Shown one piece after another: positions 1 through 6,893 of a stretch of DNA of 11,983 nt; position 1 is the first letter of the stretch, and the number at the start of each line of letters is the position of its first letter. Under the pieces are notes generated by a model. It saw only the letters and a list, made by a program, of their open reading frames with translations, did no database searches and was not told the DNA's origin. This DNA is from JAADHY01 sp964428935 (GTDB taxonomy: Bacteria > Planctomycetota > Planctomycetia > Planctomycetales > Planctomycetaceae): contig CAYSAG010000152.1 in the NCBI GenBank assembly GCA_964428935.1, forward strand, positions 1 to 11,983, given 5' to 3'. The position numbers were made by a program, and so were the translations under genes.

Positions 1-1086
1 GCCGTGCGCGACCGCCACTGCGTGGTTGCGCTGGACACTGGCACGGGACGGCCCGACTGGCAGTTCACCACGGGCGGCCCGGTCGACTCGCCGCCCACCC
101 TCTTCCGGGGCCGAGCCATTTTCGGCAGCCACGACGGGGCGATTTACAGCGTGCGAGCCGCAGACGGGCAACTGGACTGGCGACTGCAAGCCGCTCGAGA
201 CGAGCGGCGGGCCGTGGCCTGGGGGCAGGTCGAGTCGGTCTGGCCGGTCTTCGGAAGCGTGTTGGTGGACGGCGGAGTCGTGTTTGCAACGGCCGGACGC
301 TCGTCCTACCTCGACGGCGGAATCGACCTGCTGCGTGTCGACGCCACCACCGGTCGGCTCCTTTCCACCACCAACCTCTACAGCCCAGACCCGAAGACCG
401 ACCGACAGCCGCCGCAGGAAGGACCGGACCGAATGCCCGGCATTAAAGCCGACATTCTTTCCGCCGACGACCAGTACGTCTTCCTGCGCGAGACGGTGTT
501 CGACAAGTCGGGCCGACCGGCTTCGGAAACGCGGCCGCACTTGCTGACCGTCACGGGCTTCCTGGACGACACCTGGCCGCACCGGTCTTACTGGATTTAC
601 GGCACGCGCTGCTCGCTGGCCATTGGCTGCGCCGGACGAGCCCGTAACTTGATTTACGGCCGACTGTTGGCTTTCGACGACAAAATGATTTACGGCTACG
701 GTCGGGCCTACGTCCACTGGTCGAACCAGTTGGAGGACAAACCGTACCGGCTGTTCGCCGTGGAAAACCGGCCGCTGGCTAAGAAGGAGCGACCCGTTCC
801 GGTGTGGCAGACCGACCTGCCAATTCTGGGACGGGCGTTGGTGAAGGCGGGCGACGTGTTGTTCGTCGCCGGCCCGGACCGAAACGCCTACGTGCGGCCT
901 CTGGCCTTCGGCCCAGACCGAGGAGCTCGCCTGTTGGCCGTCTCGGCGCGTGACGGCAAAGTGCTGGCCAGCTACCCACTGCCGAGCCCGCCCGTGCAGG
1001 ACGGCCTGGTCGCCGTCGACGGCCAACTGCTGTTGGCTCTGGAGAACGGTCAGGTTGTCTGCTGGACGGCGGAAGGCGGAAGGTAG
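1..1086 (+). CDS. PQQ-type beta-propeller repeat protein, C-terminal part (5' truncated by window edge)
   Basis: The reading frame is open from the first base, so the true start lies outside the window; the GTG at 4 is probably not the start. About 360 residues are seen. Counting from codon 4, recurring propeller-blade motifs of the form ALD..TG...W appear: VVALDTGTGRPDWQF at 7-21, AIYSVRAADGQLDWRL at 46-61, LLRVDATTGRLLST at 109-122, LLAVSARDGKVLASY at 310-324, and a closing NGQVVCWT at 348-355. This is the PQQ-like or BamB-like beta-propeller fold. Such proteins are often exported and act as scaffolds or dehydrogenases; no quinone-binding residue can be assigned from this fragment. A segment at 187-234 (LDDTWPHRSYWIYG and following) resembles an insertion I associate with planctomycete propeller proteins. 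The gene ends in TAG and is followed by a strong GC-rich hairpin. The fold is well supported; the biochemical role is unknown. Confidence 0.8.
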   Translation, partial: AVRDRHCVVALDTGTGRPDWQFTTGGPVDSPPTLFRGRAIFGSHDGAIYSVRAADGQLDWRLQAARDERRAVAWGQVESVWPVFGSVLVDGGVVFATAGRSSYLDGGIDLLRVDATTGRLLSTTNLYSPDPKTDRQPPQEGPDRMPGIKADILSADDQYVFLRETVFDKSGRPASETRPHLLTVTGFLDDTWPHRSYWIYGTRCSLAIGCAGRARNLIYGRLLAFDDKMIYGYGRAYVHWSNQLEDKPYRLFAVENRPLAKKERPVPVWQTDLPILGRALVKAGDVLFVAGPDRNAYVRPLAFGPDRGARLLAVSARDGKVLASYPLPSPPVQDGLVAVDGQLLLALENGQVVCWTAEGGR

Positions 1087-1153
1087 TCCGCTCCACGTTT
1101 GGCCCGCTTGGCTGGCGAGGACGTCGTGACCACCGGACCTTCAACACGTTCGT

Positions 1154-1191
1154 CCCGCGCCAGCACTCGGCGCGGGCGGACGGTTGGGTTT
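1154..1191 (+). terminator. Candidate terminator hairpin after the propeller gene
   Basis: A perfect 8-bp GC-only stem (CCCGCGCC at 1154-1161, GGCGCGGG at 1169-1176) encloses a 7-nt loop, 68 nt after the propeller stop codon. Only a weak T-rich stretch (GGTTGGGTTT) follows at 1182-1191, so this is not a textbook intrinsic terminator. It could instead be an RNA-processing or stability hairpin. Confidence 0.45.
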
Positions 1192-1206
1192 CGAGCGTCT
1201 TCCGGT

Positions 1207-1222
1207 GCCGTCTTTTGACGGC
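1207..1222 (+). promoter_or_regulatory. Hairpin just upstream of the epimerase ribosome binding site
   Basis: GCCGTC (1207-1212) and GACGGC (1217-1222) form a perfect 6-bp stem around a TTTT tetraloop. The stem ends 5 nt before the AAAGGA Shine-Dalgarno sequence at 1228-1233. It may modulate access to the ribosome binding site or mRNA stability; a chance inverted repeat cannot be excluded. Confidence 0.35.
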
Positions 1223-1227
1223 GAGCG

Positions 1228-1233
1228 AAAGGA
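1228..1233 (+). promoter_or_regulatory. Shine-Dalgarno of the epimerase gene
   Basis: AAAGGA lies 9 nt before the ATG at 1243. It fixes that ATG as the start, consistent with the Rossmann strand beginning about 40 residues later. Confidence 0.65.
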
Positions 1234-1242
1234 CGGACGGAC

Positions 1243-2301
1243 ATGAACAGCACCGCTCCGCTTTCGGCCCCCCTGCCCCGCTCGGTCTCGAGCGAAGAGG
1301 AGCTGGAGGAGCTTCTTTCGCGGCCCACGCCGGACCTGGTGGAGTTGGCTCGGCGGCTTCCCGGCGACCTGCTGGTACTGGGAGCGGGCGGAAAAATGGG
1401 GCCGTCCTTGTGTCGAATGGCTCGACGCGCCTGGGACGAAGCGGGCAACCGCGCTCGCGTGGTCGCCGTCTCGCGGTTCACTTCGCCGCAGGCGCGACGG
1501 CTGCTCGACGAAAGCGGCGTCGAAACCATTGCCTGCGACCTTTTCGACGACGAAGCCGTGCGGCGTTTGCCCGACGCGCCGAACGTCGTCTACCTGGTCG
1601 GCGTCAAGTTCGGGACAACGGGAAACGAGTCCCGGACGTGGGCGGCCAACACGGTCGTAGCCGGGCAGGTCGCTCAAAAGTACCGGCACGCCCGCCTGGT
1701 CGCCCTCTCGACCGGCAACGTCTACCCGCTGGTGCCCGTGCAGTCGGGCGGCTGTCGCGAGACCGACCCGCCCGGGCCGGTCGGCGAGTACGCCTGGTCG
1801 TGCTTGGGGCGGGAACGGGTCTTCCACTTTTACTCCGAAAGGTACGGCACGCCTTGCTGTCTGGTGCGGCTGAACTACGCGGTCGAGCTGCGCTACGGCG
1901 TGCTGCTGGACTTGGCCCAGCGCGTTTGGAATCAGCAGCCCGTCGACCTGCGAATGGGCTACGTCAACGTCATTTGGCAAGGCGACGCCAACCGAATGAT
2001 TTTGCGGTGCTTGGAAGCCGTCGAAACGCCACCGGCCGTCATGAACGTCACGGGACCGGAAACGCTTTCGGTGCGGGAGCTGACTCTGCAGCTTGGCCGG
2101 TTGCTGGAGCGAGAGCCGGTCTTGGAGGGCACGGAAGAGGAAACGGCGCTGTTGAACAACGCGTCGCGAGCGGCTCAGCGGTTCGGACCACCGACTGTTC
2201 CCGTCGAAACCGTCCTGCAGTGGGTGGCGGACTGGGTCCGTCGCGGGGGCCGGACCCTGGGCAAGCCGACGCACTTCCAGGTACGGGACGGCCGGTTCTA
2301 G
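1243..2301 (+). CDS. NAD-dependent epimerase/dehydratase family protein (YxxxC variant)
   Basis: A 352-residue extended short-chain dehydrogenase-like protein. The dinucleotide-binding Rossmann motif is LVLGAGGKMG at 44-53 (GxGGxxG type). The active-site serine/threonine segment is STGNVYP at 156-162. The catalytic tyrosine segment is GEYAWSCLGRERVF at 181-194, where Y183 is followed four positions later by C187 instead of the usual lysine of YxxxK. LRLNYAVELRYGVLLDLAQ (209-227) and VNVIWQGDANRMI (241-253) fit the substrate-binding half of the family. Residues 1-40 are an acidic helical extension. The start is set by AAAGGA 9 nt upstream. It probably binds NAD(P) and acts on a sugar or sugar-acid derivative, but the missing lysine makes normal catalysis uncertain. 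It lies 146 nt upstream of a dihydrodipicolinate-synthase-like gene on the same strand, suggesting a shared pathway. Substrate unknown. Confidence 0.88.
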   Translation: MNSTAPLSAPLPRSVSSEEELEELLSRPTPDLVELARRLPGDLLVLGAGGKMGPSLCRMARRAWDEAGNRARVVAVSRFTSPQARRLLDESGVETIACDLFDDEAVRRLPDAPNVVYLVGVKFGTTGNESRTWAANTVVAGQVAQKYRHARLVALSTGNVYPLVPVQSGGCRETDPPGPVGEYAWSCLGRERVFHFYSERYGTPCCLVRLNYAVELRYGVLLDLAQRVWNQQPVDLRMGYVNVIWQGDANRMILRCLEAVETPPAVMNVTGPETLSVRELTLQLGRLLEREPVLEGTEEETALLNNASRAAQRFGPPTVPVETVLQWVADWVRRGGRTLGKPTHFQVRDGRF

Positions 2302-2328
2302 CCGCGTCGCCTCCTTCGGCAGCCGGCT

Positions 2329-2347
2329 CGGCGCGTTTCGAACGCCG
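2329..2347 (+). other. Short inverted repeat between the epimerase and aldolase-like genes
   Basis: CGGCG (2329-2333) and CGCCG (2343-2347) form a 5-bp stem with a 9-nt loop, 28 nt after the epimerase stop. GCGTT/AACGC within it gives an alternative pairing. No T-tract follows. It is weak, and possibly chance in GC-rich DNA. Confidence 0.2.
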
Positions 2348-2355
2348 CCGTCCCC

Positions 2356-2387
2356 TTCAGCCGGTCCAGGCGGGGTTCAGCCGGTCC
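2356..2387. repeat. 12-bp direct repeat, 20-nt period
   Basis: TTCAGCCGGTCC occurs identically at 2356-2367 and 2376-2387, separated by 8 nt, in the 146-nt gap before the aldolase-like gene. A period of about two helical turns puts both copies on the same DNA face, as paired operator half-sites often are. No regulator is encoded nearby, so a regulatory role is inference. Confidence 0.5.
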
Positions 2388-2447
2388 GGGTTGCTGGCTT
2401 GCCGAGCCCGCACGGACGAGGCACACAGAGCTTTGCGAGAGAAAGGC

Positions 2448-3518
2448 ATGACGGAGTTCGCTTCGGTTCGCGCCGACGCCAGAGAGGTTCTTCTCCGCGG
2501 CGTGGTCATTCCCGCGCACCCATTGGCTCTGACGGCCGACCGCCGCCTGGACGAGCGGCGTCAGCGAGCGTTGACTCGCTACTACTGTGCGGCTGGGGCC
2601 GGCGGTGTGGCGGTGGGAGTTCACACCACGCAGTTTGCCATTCACGACCCGAAGGTGGGACTGCTCCGGCCGGTGCTGGAGCTGGCGGCCGAAGTGGTGC
2701 GGGAGCACGAGGCGACCAGCGGTCGACGGTTGGTTCGCGTGGCCGGCATTTGTGGCCAGACGCCGCAGGCCGTGCGTGAGGCCGAGCTGGCGGCCGAGCT
2801 GGGCTACGACGCCGGTCTGCTCAGCCTGTCGGCACTGGCCGAAGCCAGCGACGAACAGCTTTTGGAGCACGCTCGTGAAGTGGCCCGAGTCCTTCCGTTG
2901 TTCGGCTTCTACCTGCAGCCGGCGGTGGGAGGCCGCGTTCTGTCGACCGACTTCTGGCGGCGGTTCTTCGAAATTCCGAACGTCGTCGCCGTCAAGGTTG
3001 CTCCGTTCAACCGCTACCGAACGCTGGACGTCGTCCGCGCCCTGGCCGAAAGCGGACGGCAAGACGTCGCCCTCTACACCGGCAACGACGACAACATTGT
3101 GGCCGACCTGGTGACACCGTTCCGCGTGGGTGTGGACGGACAGGTCCGCACGGTGCGAATTGTCGGCGGCCTGCTGGGACACTGGGCCTTTTGGACGCGG
3201 CGTGCCGTGGAGCTGTTGGAGCAAGCTCACTCGGTGGCCGAGCGCGACACCGTGCCGGCCGACCTGCTGGCTCTGGGCGTTCAGACCACCGAGGCGAACG
3301 CGGCCGTCTTCGACGCAGCCAACGACTTCGCCGGCTGCATTCCGGGCATTCACGAAGTGCTCCGTCGACAGGGCCTGCTGGCCGGCACCTGGTGTCTGGA
3401 CCCGACCGAGACGCTCTCGCCCGGGCAGGCTGAGCAAATCGACCGAGTCATTCGCCTGTACCCGCACCTGACCGACGACGACTTCGTCCAAGAACACTTG
3501 GACCAGTGGCTGCGCTGA
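2448..3518 (+). CDS. Dihydrodipicolinate synthase (DapA) family protein, class I aldolase-like
   Basis: A 356-residue TIM-barrel protein of the DHDPS/N-acetylneuraminate lyase superfamily, which forms a Schiff base between an active-site lysine and a 2-oxo acid or aldehyde. The likely Schiff-base lysine is K183 in NVVAVKVAPF (178-187) and the partner tyrosine is Y155 in LFGFYLQPAVGG (151-162). Their spacing of 28 residues equals that of Y133 and K161 in E. coli DapA. The GTTGE loop of true DapA is replaced by GVHTTQF (57-63), and the N-terminal VIPAHPLALTADRRLD (20-35) differs from the usual VTPF motif, so it is unlikely to be the lysine-biosynthesis enzyme. The protein is longer than DapA (about 290-300 residues), with a C-terminal extension. 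ATG 2448 has GAGAG 6 nt upstream; a TTG at 2433 is a weaker alternative. It is the last rightward gene, probably co-transcribed with the epimerase. Substrate unknown. Confidence 0.87.
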   Translation: MTEFASVRADAREVLLRGVVIPAHPLALTADRRLDERRQRALTRYYCAAGAGGVAVGVHTTQFAIHDPKVGLLRPVLELAAEVVREHEATSGRRLVRVAGICGQTPQAVREAELAAELGYDAGLLSLSALAEASDEQLLEHAREVARVLPLFGFYLQPAVGGRVLSTDFWRRFFEIPNVVAVKVAPFNRYRTLDVVRALAESGRQDVALYTGNDDNIVADLVTPFRVGVDGQVRTVRIVGGLLGHWAFWTRRAVELLEQAHSVAERDTVPADLLALGVQTTEANAAVFDAANDFAGCIPGIHEVLRRQGLLAGTWCLDPTETLSPGQAEQIDRVIRLYPHLTDDDFVQEHLDQWLR

Positions 3519-3576
3519 CGGCCGGCTGGAGCCGACAAGGACACGGTCGTCGGACTGAAGCGTGCGGCAAGGAGCA

Positions 3577-3631
3577 GAGTCTCGCTGACTCGGGGAGCGT
3601 CGTCCGTCAAGCCTGCAACGGCTCCGGGCTT
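3577..3631. terminator. Weak inverted repeats in the convergent gap
   Basis: Two converging transcription units meet in the 113-nt gap 3519-3631. It holds GAGTC/GACTC (3577-3581 and 3587-3591, 5-nt loop) and AAGCC/GGCTT (3609-3613 and 3627-3631). Stems are only 5 bp and neither has a clear T-tract, so a shared bidirectional terminator is a guess from position. Confidence 0.22.
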
Positions 3632-4624
3632 TCAGCGAGCCTGGGCCAGCGACCGGACAGCGGCAAAGAGCAACCGTGCCACTTGGGCGGCGTGTTCAAA
3701 CGAACCCACCGACGGGCCGACGCCTCGCAGCCACCGGCTCAACGCCCCGTAAGTCTGCTCCCACTCAACAGCTTCGCTCTGGACCGGCAGCGAGAAAATT
3801 TCGCCGTCCGAGGTCATTTCGTAACAGCGGCCAGCGCGGTAGCCAGCCCGCTCCCCTGAAAGCACCCAGCCCGTCTCCAGCGTCACCAGGCTGGAAAGGT
3901 GAATGTCCACCTCGGCCAACTGCGGCCCGTCGAACTGCAGAAGCAACTTCAGTCGGTCCAAGGGCTCGTCCGAGCCGTCCGCTCGTCCGCTCGGACACGA
4001 GAACGCGTGGACGCGCACGGGCTGAGCCGACACGAGCTGCAGAAGCTGGTCCAGACAGCGCGAGACGGCTCGCACCAGCGGCTCGCTCAGCACCACCGGC
4101 GGCTCGCCCACCGGCACCGGTGAGCGCGACTCGTCACCGGCCAAGAAAGTCCACAAGGTGTAGGCGAGCGAACGGAGCGGACCGAGCTGTCCGGCGCGGA
4201 CGGTTTGCAGGGCCTGCAAAAAGTCGCTGTCCGGCTCACGGAGCGACAAGACCGACAAACGCCCGGGGCTGCGGCTCAGTGCTTCGCCAATTTGAGCCAA
4301 CTGCTGCTCGTTCAAGCAGACGGGGTGGTCGACGACGACGTGCTTGCCCGCCTGCAAGGCCTCCACGACGCAACGAGCTCGCTCGACCGGCGGCACCGTC
4401 AGCCAGAGCAACTGCCAGTCCGACCGCCCCAGCAGCTCGCTCCAGCTTCGGCAACGCTCCGCTCCGAACGGTTCCGCCAACTCGCTTCGACTGGCCTGGA
4501 CGTCGAAGACCGCCGTGACCCGAAAGTCTGCCTGCAGACTCAGCCGCTCCAGGTGAAACAGCCCGGTGCGGCCCAGCCCCACCACGGCAACGCCAATCGG
4601 TTCTTCTCGAGACACGCTGGGCAT
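3632..4624 (-). CDS. Gfo/Idh/MocA family oxidoreductase-like protein with altered active site
   Basis: A 330-residue protein with an N-terminal Rossmann domain: IGVAVVGLGRTGLFHLERL at 10-28 (GxGxxG at 16-21). The central motif AGKHVVVDHPVCLNEQQL (92-109) aligns with the family's AGKHVxxEKPxA segment, but D99-H100-P101 replaces EKP, so the conserved lysine is histidine. The second catalytic motif, normally HxxD in the C-terminal domain, reads RCLD (189-192), so the histidine is arginine. The fold is clear; dehydrogenase activity is doubtful. The open frame extends upstream to 4771, but the leading residues are not family-like. The ATG at 4624 gives a normal N-terminus 15 residues before the glycine motif; no good Shine-Dalgarno is visible. 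It lies 251 nt downstream of atpC on the same strand with strong hairpins between, so it may be read through from the atp operon or transcribed separately. Substrate unknown. Confidence 0.82.
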   Translation of the reverse strand: MPSVSREEPIGVAVVGLGRTGLFHLERLSLQADFRVTAVFDVQASRSELAEPFGAERCRSWSELLGRSDWQLLWLTVPPVERARCVVEALQAGKHVVVDHPVCLNEQQLAQIGEALSRSPGRLSVLSLREPDSDFLQALQTVRAGQLGPLRSLAYTLWTFLAGDESRSPVPVGEPPVVLSEPLVRAVSRCLDQLLQLVSAQPVRVHAFSCPSGRADGSDEPLDRLKLLLQFDGPQLAEVDIHLSSLVTLETGWVLSGERAGYRAGRCYEMTSDGEIFSLPVQSEAVEWEQTYGALSRWLRGVGPSVGSFEHAAQVARLLFAAVRSLAQAR

Positions 4625-4655
4625 GGACGAGCAACCGTTCGAGCGGTAGACTGCG

Positions 4656-4694
4656 GCCGACTCGGTTCGTCGAGTCGGCTCCCGGGCCGGCCCG
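4656..4694 (-). terminator. Strong hairpin plus GC palindrome downstream of the ATP synthase operon
   Basis: GCCGACTCG (4656-4664) and CGAGTCGGC (4671-4679) form a perfect 9-bp stem with a 6-nt loop. Beside it is the 12-bp palindrome CGGGCCGGCCCG (4683-4694). They lie about 180 nt after the atpC stop and about 30 nt before the Gfo/Idh/MocA start. No T-tract follows on the leftward strand, so a terminator, a processing site and a leader structure for the next gene are all possible. Confidence 0.42.
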
Positions 4695-4875
4695 CGGTTT
4701 TCCAGCCCGACACGCACTCCAACCCGACACGGACTGAAACAGGTCGAATTGGGCGAGCCCACTCCGTGCAATTCGCGTCGGCCAGAAGCAGCGACTTCTT
4801 CGACCGAACGAGTTCAACCGAACGGGCGGGCTGGACTGGCCAAGCGGACCGGGTGACTGCGTCAAGGCGACGTGA

Positions 4876-5289
4876 CTACGTGGAGGCGACTTTGCGGGCC
4901 AAGGCGACGAGCCGGCGAGCGCGTTCCAGGTCTTGCTCCTTGCTGACCCGCTCGGTTTCCGTCACCGCTCGTCGCGACAACACCGCCTCGAGTTCCTGCT
5001 CGGCCTGCCGCAGGTCGAGCTCTTCGGCGGCCAGCGAGCGGGACGTCAGCAGAGTGACCGTCAGTCCCTTCACTTGCACAAAGCCGCCGTCAATGAAGTA
5101 GGACCGTTCGCCGTCCGCGGTGGTCACCTTGAGCTCGCCGTAGCCCAACCGGCCGACCACCGGAGCGCGGCCGGGCAACACGCCGAACTGACCGTCGTAC
5201 AGCGGAAACCGCACGGCCTGAACCGGCTGGTCCAGCACCGTCGTTTCGGGCGTGATTACCAGCAGGCGAAGTTGTCGCTCGACAGCCAT
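4876..5289 (-). CDS. atpC: F1Fo ATP synthase epsilon subunit
   Basis: A 137-residue epsilon subunit of the F1 central stalk; it helps couple rotation to catalysis and can inhibit ATP hydrolysis. The N-terminal beta-sandwich shows the family pattern: LRLLVITPETTVLDQPVQAV (7-26), then YDGQFGVLPGRAPVV (31-45), matching the conserved G.FGVLPGHAP segment with R in place of H. FIDGGFVQV (65-73) follows, and the C-terminal part (about 84-137) is two alpha-helices rich in Glu, Arg and Ala. Length is typical (130-140). The ATG at 5289 is preceded by AAGGAG with 10-nt spacing. It is the last gene of the atp cluster, 56 nt after atpD, with a small hairpin between. Confidence 0.96.
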   Translation of the reverse strand: MAVERQLRLLVITPETTVLDQPVQAVRFPLYDGQFGVLPGRAPVVGRLGYGELKVTTADGERSYFIDGGFVQVKGLTVTLLTSRSLAAEELDLRQAEQELEAVLSRRAVTETERVSKEQDLERARRLVALARKVAST

Positions 5290-5299
5290 TCGCGTTTGT

Positions 5300-5324
5300 C
5301 TCCTTCGTCCCGACCGGAGGTCGG
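5300..5324 (-). promoter_or_regulatory. atpD-atpC junction: Shine-Dalgarno preceded by a hairpin
   Basis: AAGGAG (complement of 5300-5305) is the atpC Shine-Dalgarno. A few bases upstream on the transcript, CCGACC/GGTCGG (5310-5315 and 5319-5324) gives a 6-bp stem with a 3-nt loop. It may tune atpC translation relative to atpD or protect an mRNA end. Confidence 0.45.
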
Positions 5325-5345
5325 CCGAGCCGCCCGTCCGCGCCG

Positions 5346-6812
5346 TCAGGCCTCAGCCTGCATTTTCTTGGCTTGCTCCTCCGCCTCTTCAATCGGCCCC
5401 ACGTACATGAACGCCGCCTCGGGCAAGTGGTCCCACTTCCCGTCGCACAGCTCTTCGAAGCTGCGAATCGTTTCCTCCAACGGCGTAATGTTGCCCGGAC
5501 GCCCCGTGAACGCTTCGGCCACCAAGAACGGCTGCGACAGGAACCGTTCGATTCGGCGAGCCCGGTGAACAATCAGCTTGTCTTCCTCGCTCAACTCGTC
5601 CACGCCCAAAATGGCAATGATGTCTTGCAGCTCGCGGTAACGCTGCAAAATCTGCTGGACGCGTCGAGCCACTCGGTAGTGCCGTTCGCCCACGTACTGC
5701 GGGTCCAAAATGCGGCTGGAGGAAGCCAGCGGGTCAATGGCCGGGTAAATGCCTTTCTCTGCAATGCGACGTTCCAGGTAGATGAACGCGTCCAGGTGCG
5801 AAAAGGCGGTGGCCGGAGCGGGGTCGGTGGGGTCGTCCGCCGGCACGTAAACCGCCTGCACGCTGGTAATGGCCCCGCGCTTGGTCGACGTAATCCGCTC
5901 CTGCAACTCGCCCAACTCCGTGCCCAGCGTCGGCTGGTACCCGACGGCCGAAGGCATTCGGCCCAGCAACGCCGACACCTCGCTGCCGGCCTGCGAGAAC
6001 CGGAAAATGTTGTCGATGAACAGCAGCGTGTCCGAACCGGTGGCGTCCCGGAACCACTCGGCCATGGTCAGAGCCGACAGAGCGACTCGCAGTCTCGCCC
6101 CCGGTGGCTCGTTCATTTGGCCGAAGACCATGCACGTCTGCTCCAGAACCGCCCGGTCGGTCTGGCCGATTTTCGTTTCCTGCATTTCCAGCCACAGGTC
6201 GTTGCCTTCGCGTGTCCGCTCGCCCACGCCAGCGAACACCGAGAAGCCGCCGTGAGCCGTGGCGATTCGGGCAATGAGCTCGGTCAGAATGACCGTCTTG
6301 CCCAGACCGGCACCGCCGAACAGGCCCGCCTTTCCGCCGCGGACGAACGGGGTCAGCAGGTCGATGACTTTGATGCCCGTTTCGAAGATTTCCGTCTTCG
6401 CGCTCAGTTCGCTGAGCGACGGAGGGTCGCGGTGAATGGGCCAGTACTCCTTCGCGTCGACCGGTCCGCGTCCGTCAATGGGTTCACCCAGTAAGTTGAA
6501 GACGCGTCCGAGCGTTTCCTTGCCGACGGGCACTTTGACCGGGCCACCCGTGTCGACGACCTCCATGCCTCGCACCATTCCGTCGGTCGACCCCAAGGCG
6601 ACACAGCGAACGCGGCCGCCGCCCAAGTGCTGCTGCACCTCGCCGGCCACTCGGACGCGAATGCCCTTGACTTCCGAGTCGACCCACAGGCAGTGGTAAA
6701 TTTCCGGCACGCGGTCCTCTGGAAACTCGGCGTCGAAAGTCGACCCAATCACCTGAACGACTCGGCCGACGTTCTTCTTCTCCGTTTGCGGTTCCGTTGC
6801 TGTCGCTGCCAT
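5346..6812 (-). CDS. atpD: F1Fo ATP synthase beta subunit (catalytic)
   Basis: A 488-residue catalytic subunit of F1. Motifs: VGRVVQVIGSTFDAEFP near the N-terminus; Walker A GGAGLGKT at 166-173; the catalytic glutamate in GERTREG at 197-203 (E198); Walker B TLLFIDN at 262-268; the catch loop ALLGRMPSAVGYQPTL at 281-296; and the DELSEED motif at 405-411, which contacts gamma and epsilon. All expected catalytic residues are present. The open frame runs up to 6875, but the ATG at 6812 is preferred: it has GAGGA 6 nt upstream (complement of 6819-6823) and gives a normal N-terminus, MAATATEPQTEKKNVGRVV. The gene is 81 nt downstream of atpG and 56 nt upstream of atpC. Unlike atpG and atpA, it has no GATC and apparently no GAT codon for Asp. 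Confidence 0.98.
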   Translation of the reverse strand: MAATATEPQTEKKNVGRVVQVIGSTFDAEFPEDRVPEIYHCLWVDSEVKGIRVRVAGEVQQHLGGGRVRCVALGSTDGMVRGMEVVDTGGPVKVPVGKETLGRVFNLLGEPIDGRGPVDAKEYWPIHRDPPSLSELSAKTEIFETGIKVIDLLTPFVRGGKAGLFGGAGLGKTVILTELIARIATAHGGFSVFAGVGERTREGNDLWLEMQETKIGQTDRAVLEQTCMVFGQMNEPPGARLRVALSALTMAEWFRDATGSDTLLFIDNIFRFSQAGSEVSALLGRMPSAVGYQPTLGTELGELQERITSTKRGAITSVQAVYVPADDPTDPAPATAFSHLDAFIYLERRIAEKGIYPAIDPLASSSRILDPQYVGERHYRVARRVQQILQRYRELQDIIAILGVDELSEEDKLIVHRARRIERFLSQPFLVAEAFTGRPGNITPLEETIRSFEELCDGKWDHLPEAAFMYVGPIEEAEEQAKKMQAEA

Positions 6813-6893
6813 CGCTCGTCCTCGTACTCCGAAATCTGCCTGACGCAGTTGCCTTCGGGTTCGTGCGCGGACCACCCGTCTGCGAGCCAGTCC

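Noticed and set aside
1215..2447. A long open frame continuous with and upstream of the aldolase-like gene, which would make a 767-residue protein
   Set aside because: The upstream part is an Arg/Ala/Gly-rich shadow of the epimerase frame with no domain resemblance. The family-like N-terminus begins at ATG 2448.
1141..3497. Two long leftward open frames (1141-2274 and 2298-3497)
   Set aside because: They lie antisense to well-supported genes and have the low-complexity composition expected of shadow frames in GC-rich DNA; no motif is recognisable.
4625..4771. A longer Gfo/Idh/MocA protein starting at 4771
   Set aside because: The extra 49 residues are not family-like and run across the hairpin region. 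ATG 4624 gives the normal N-terminus.
4803..4824. Direct repeat ACCGAACG in the gap after atpC
   Set aside because: The repeat is only 8 bp and words of this kind are common in this GC-rich sequence, so it carries little information.
6813..6875. A longer atpD starting at 6875
   Set aside because: The extra 21 residues are basic and unlike beta-subunit N-termini. ATG 6812 has a Shine-Dalgarno and the expected start.
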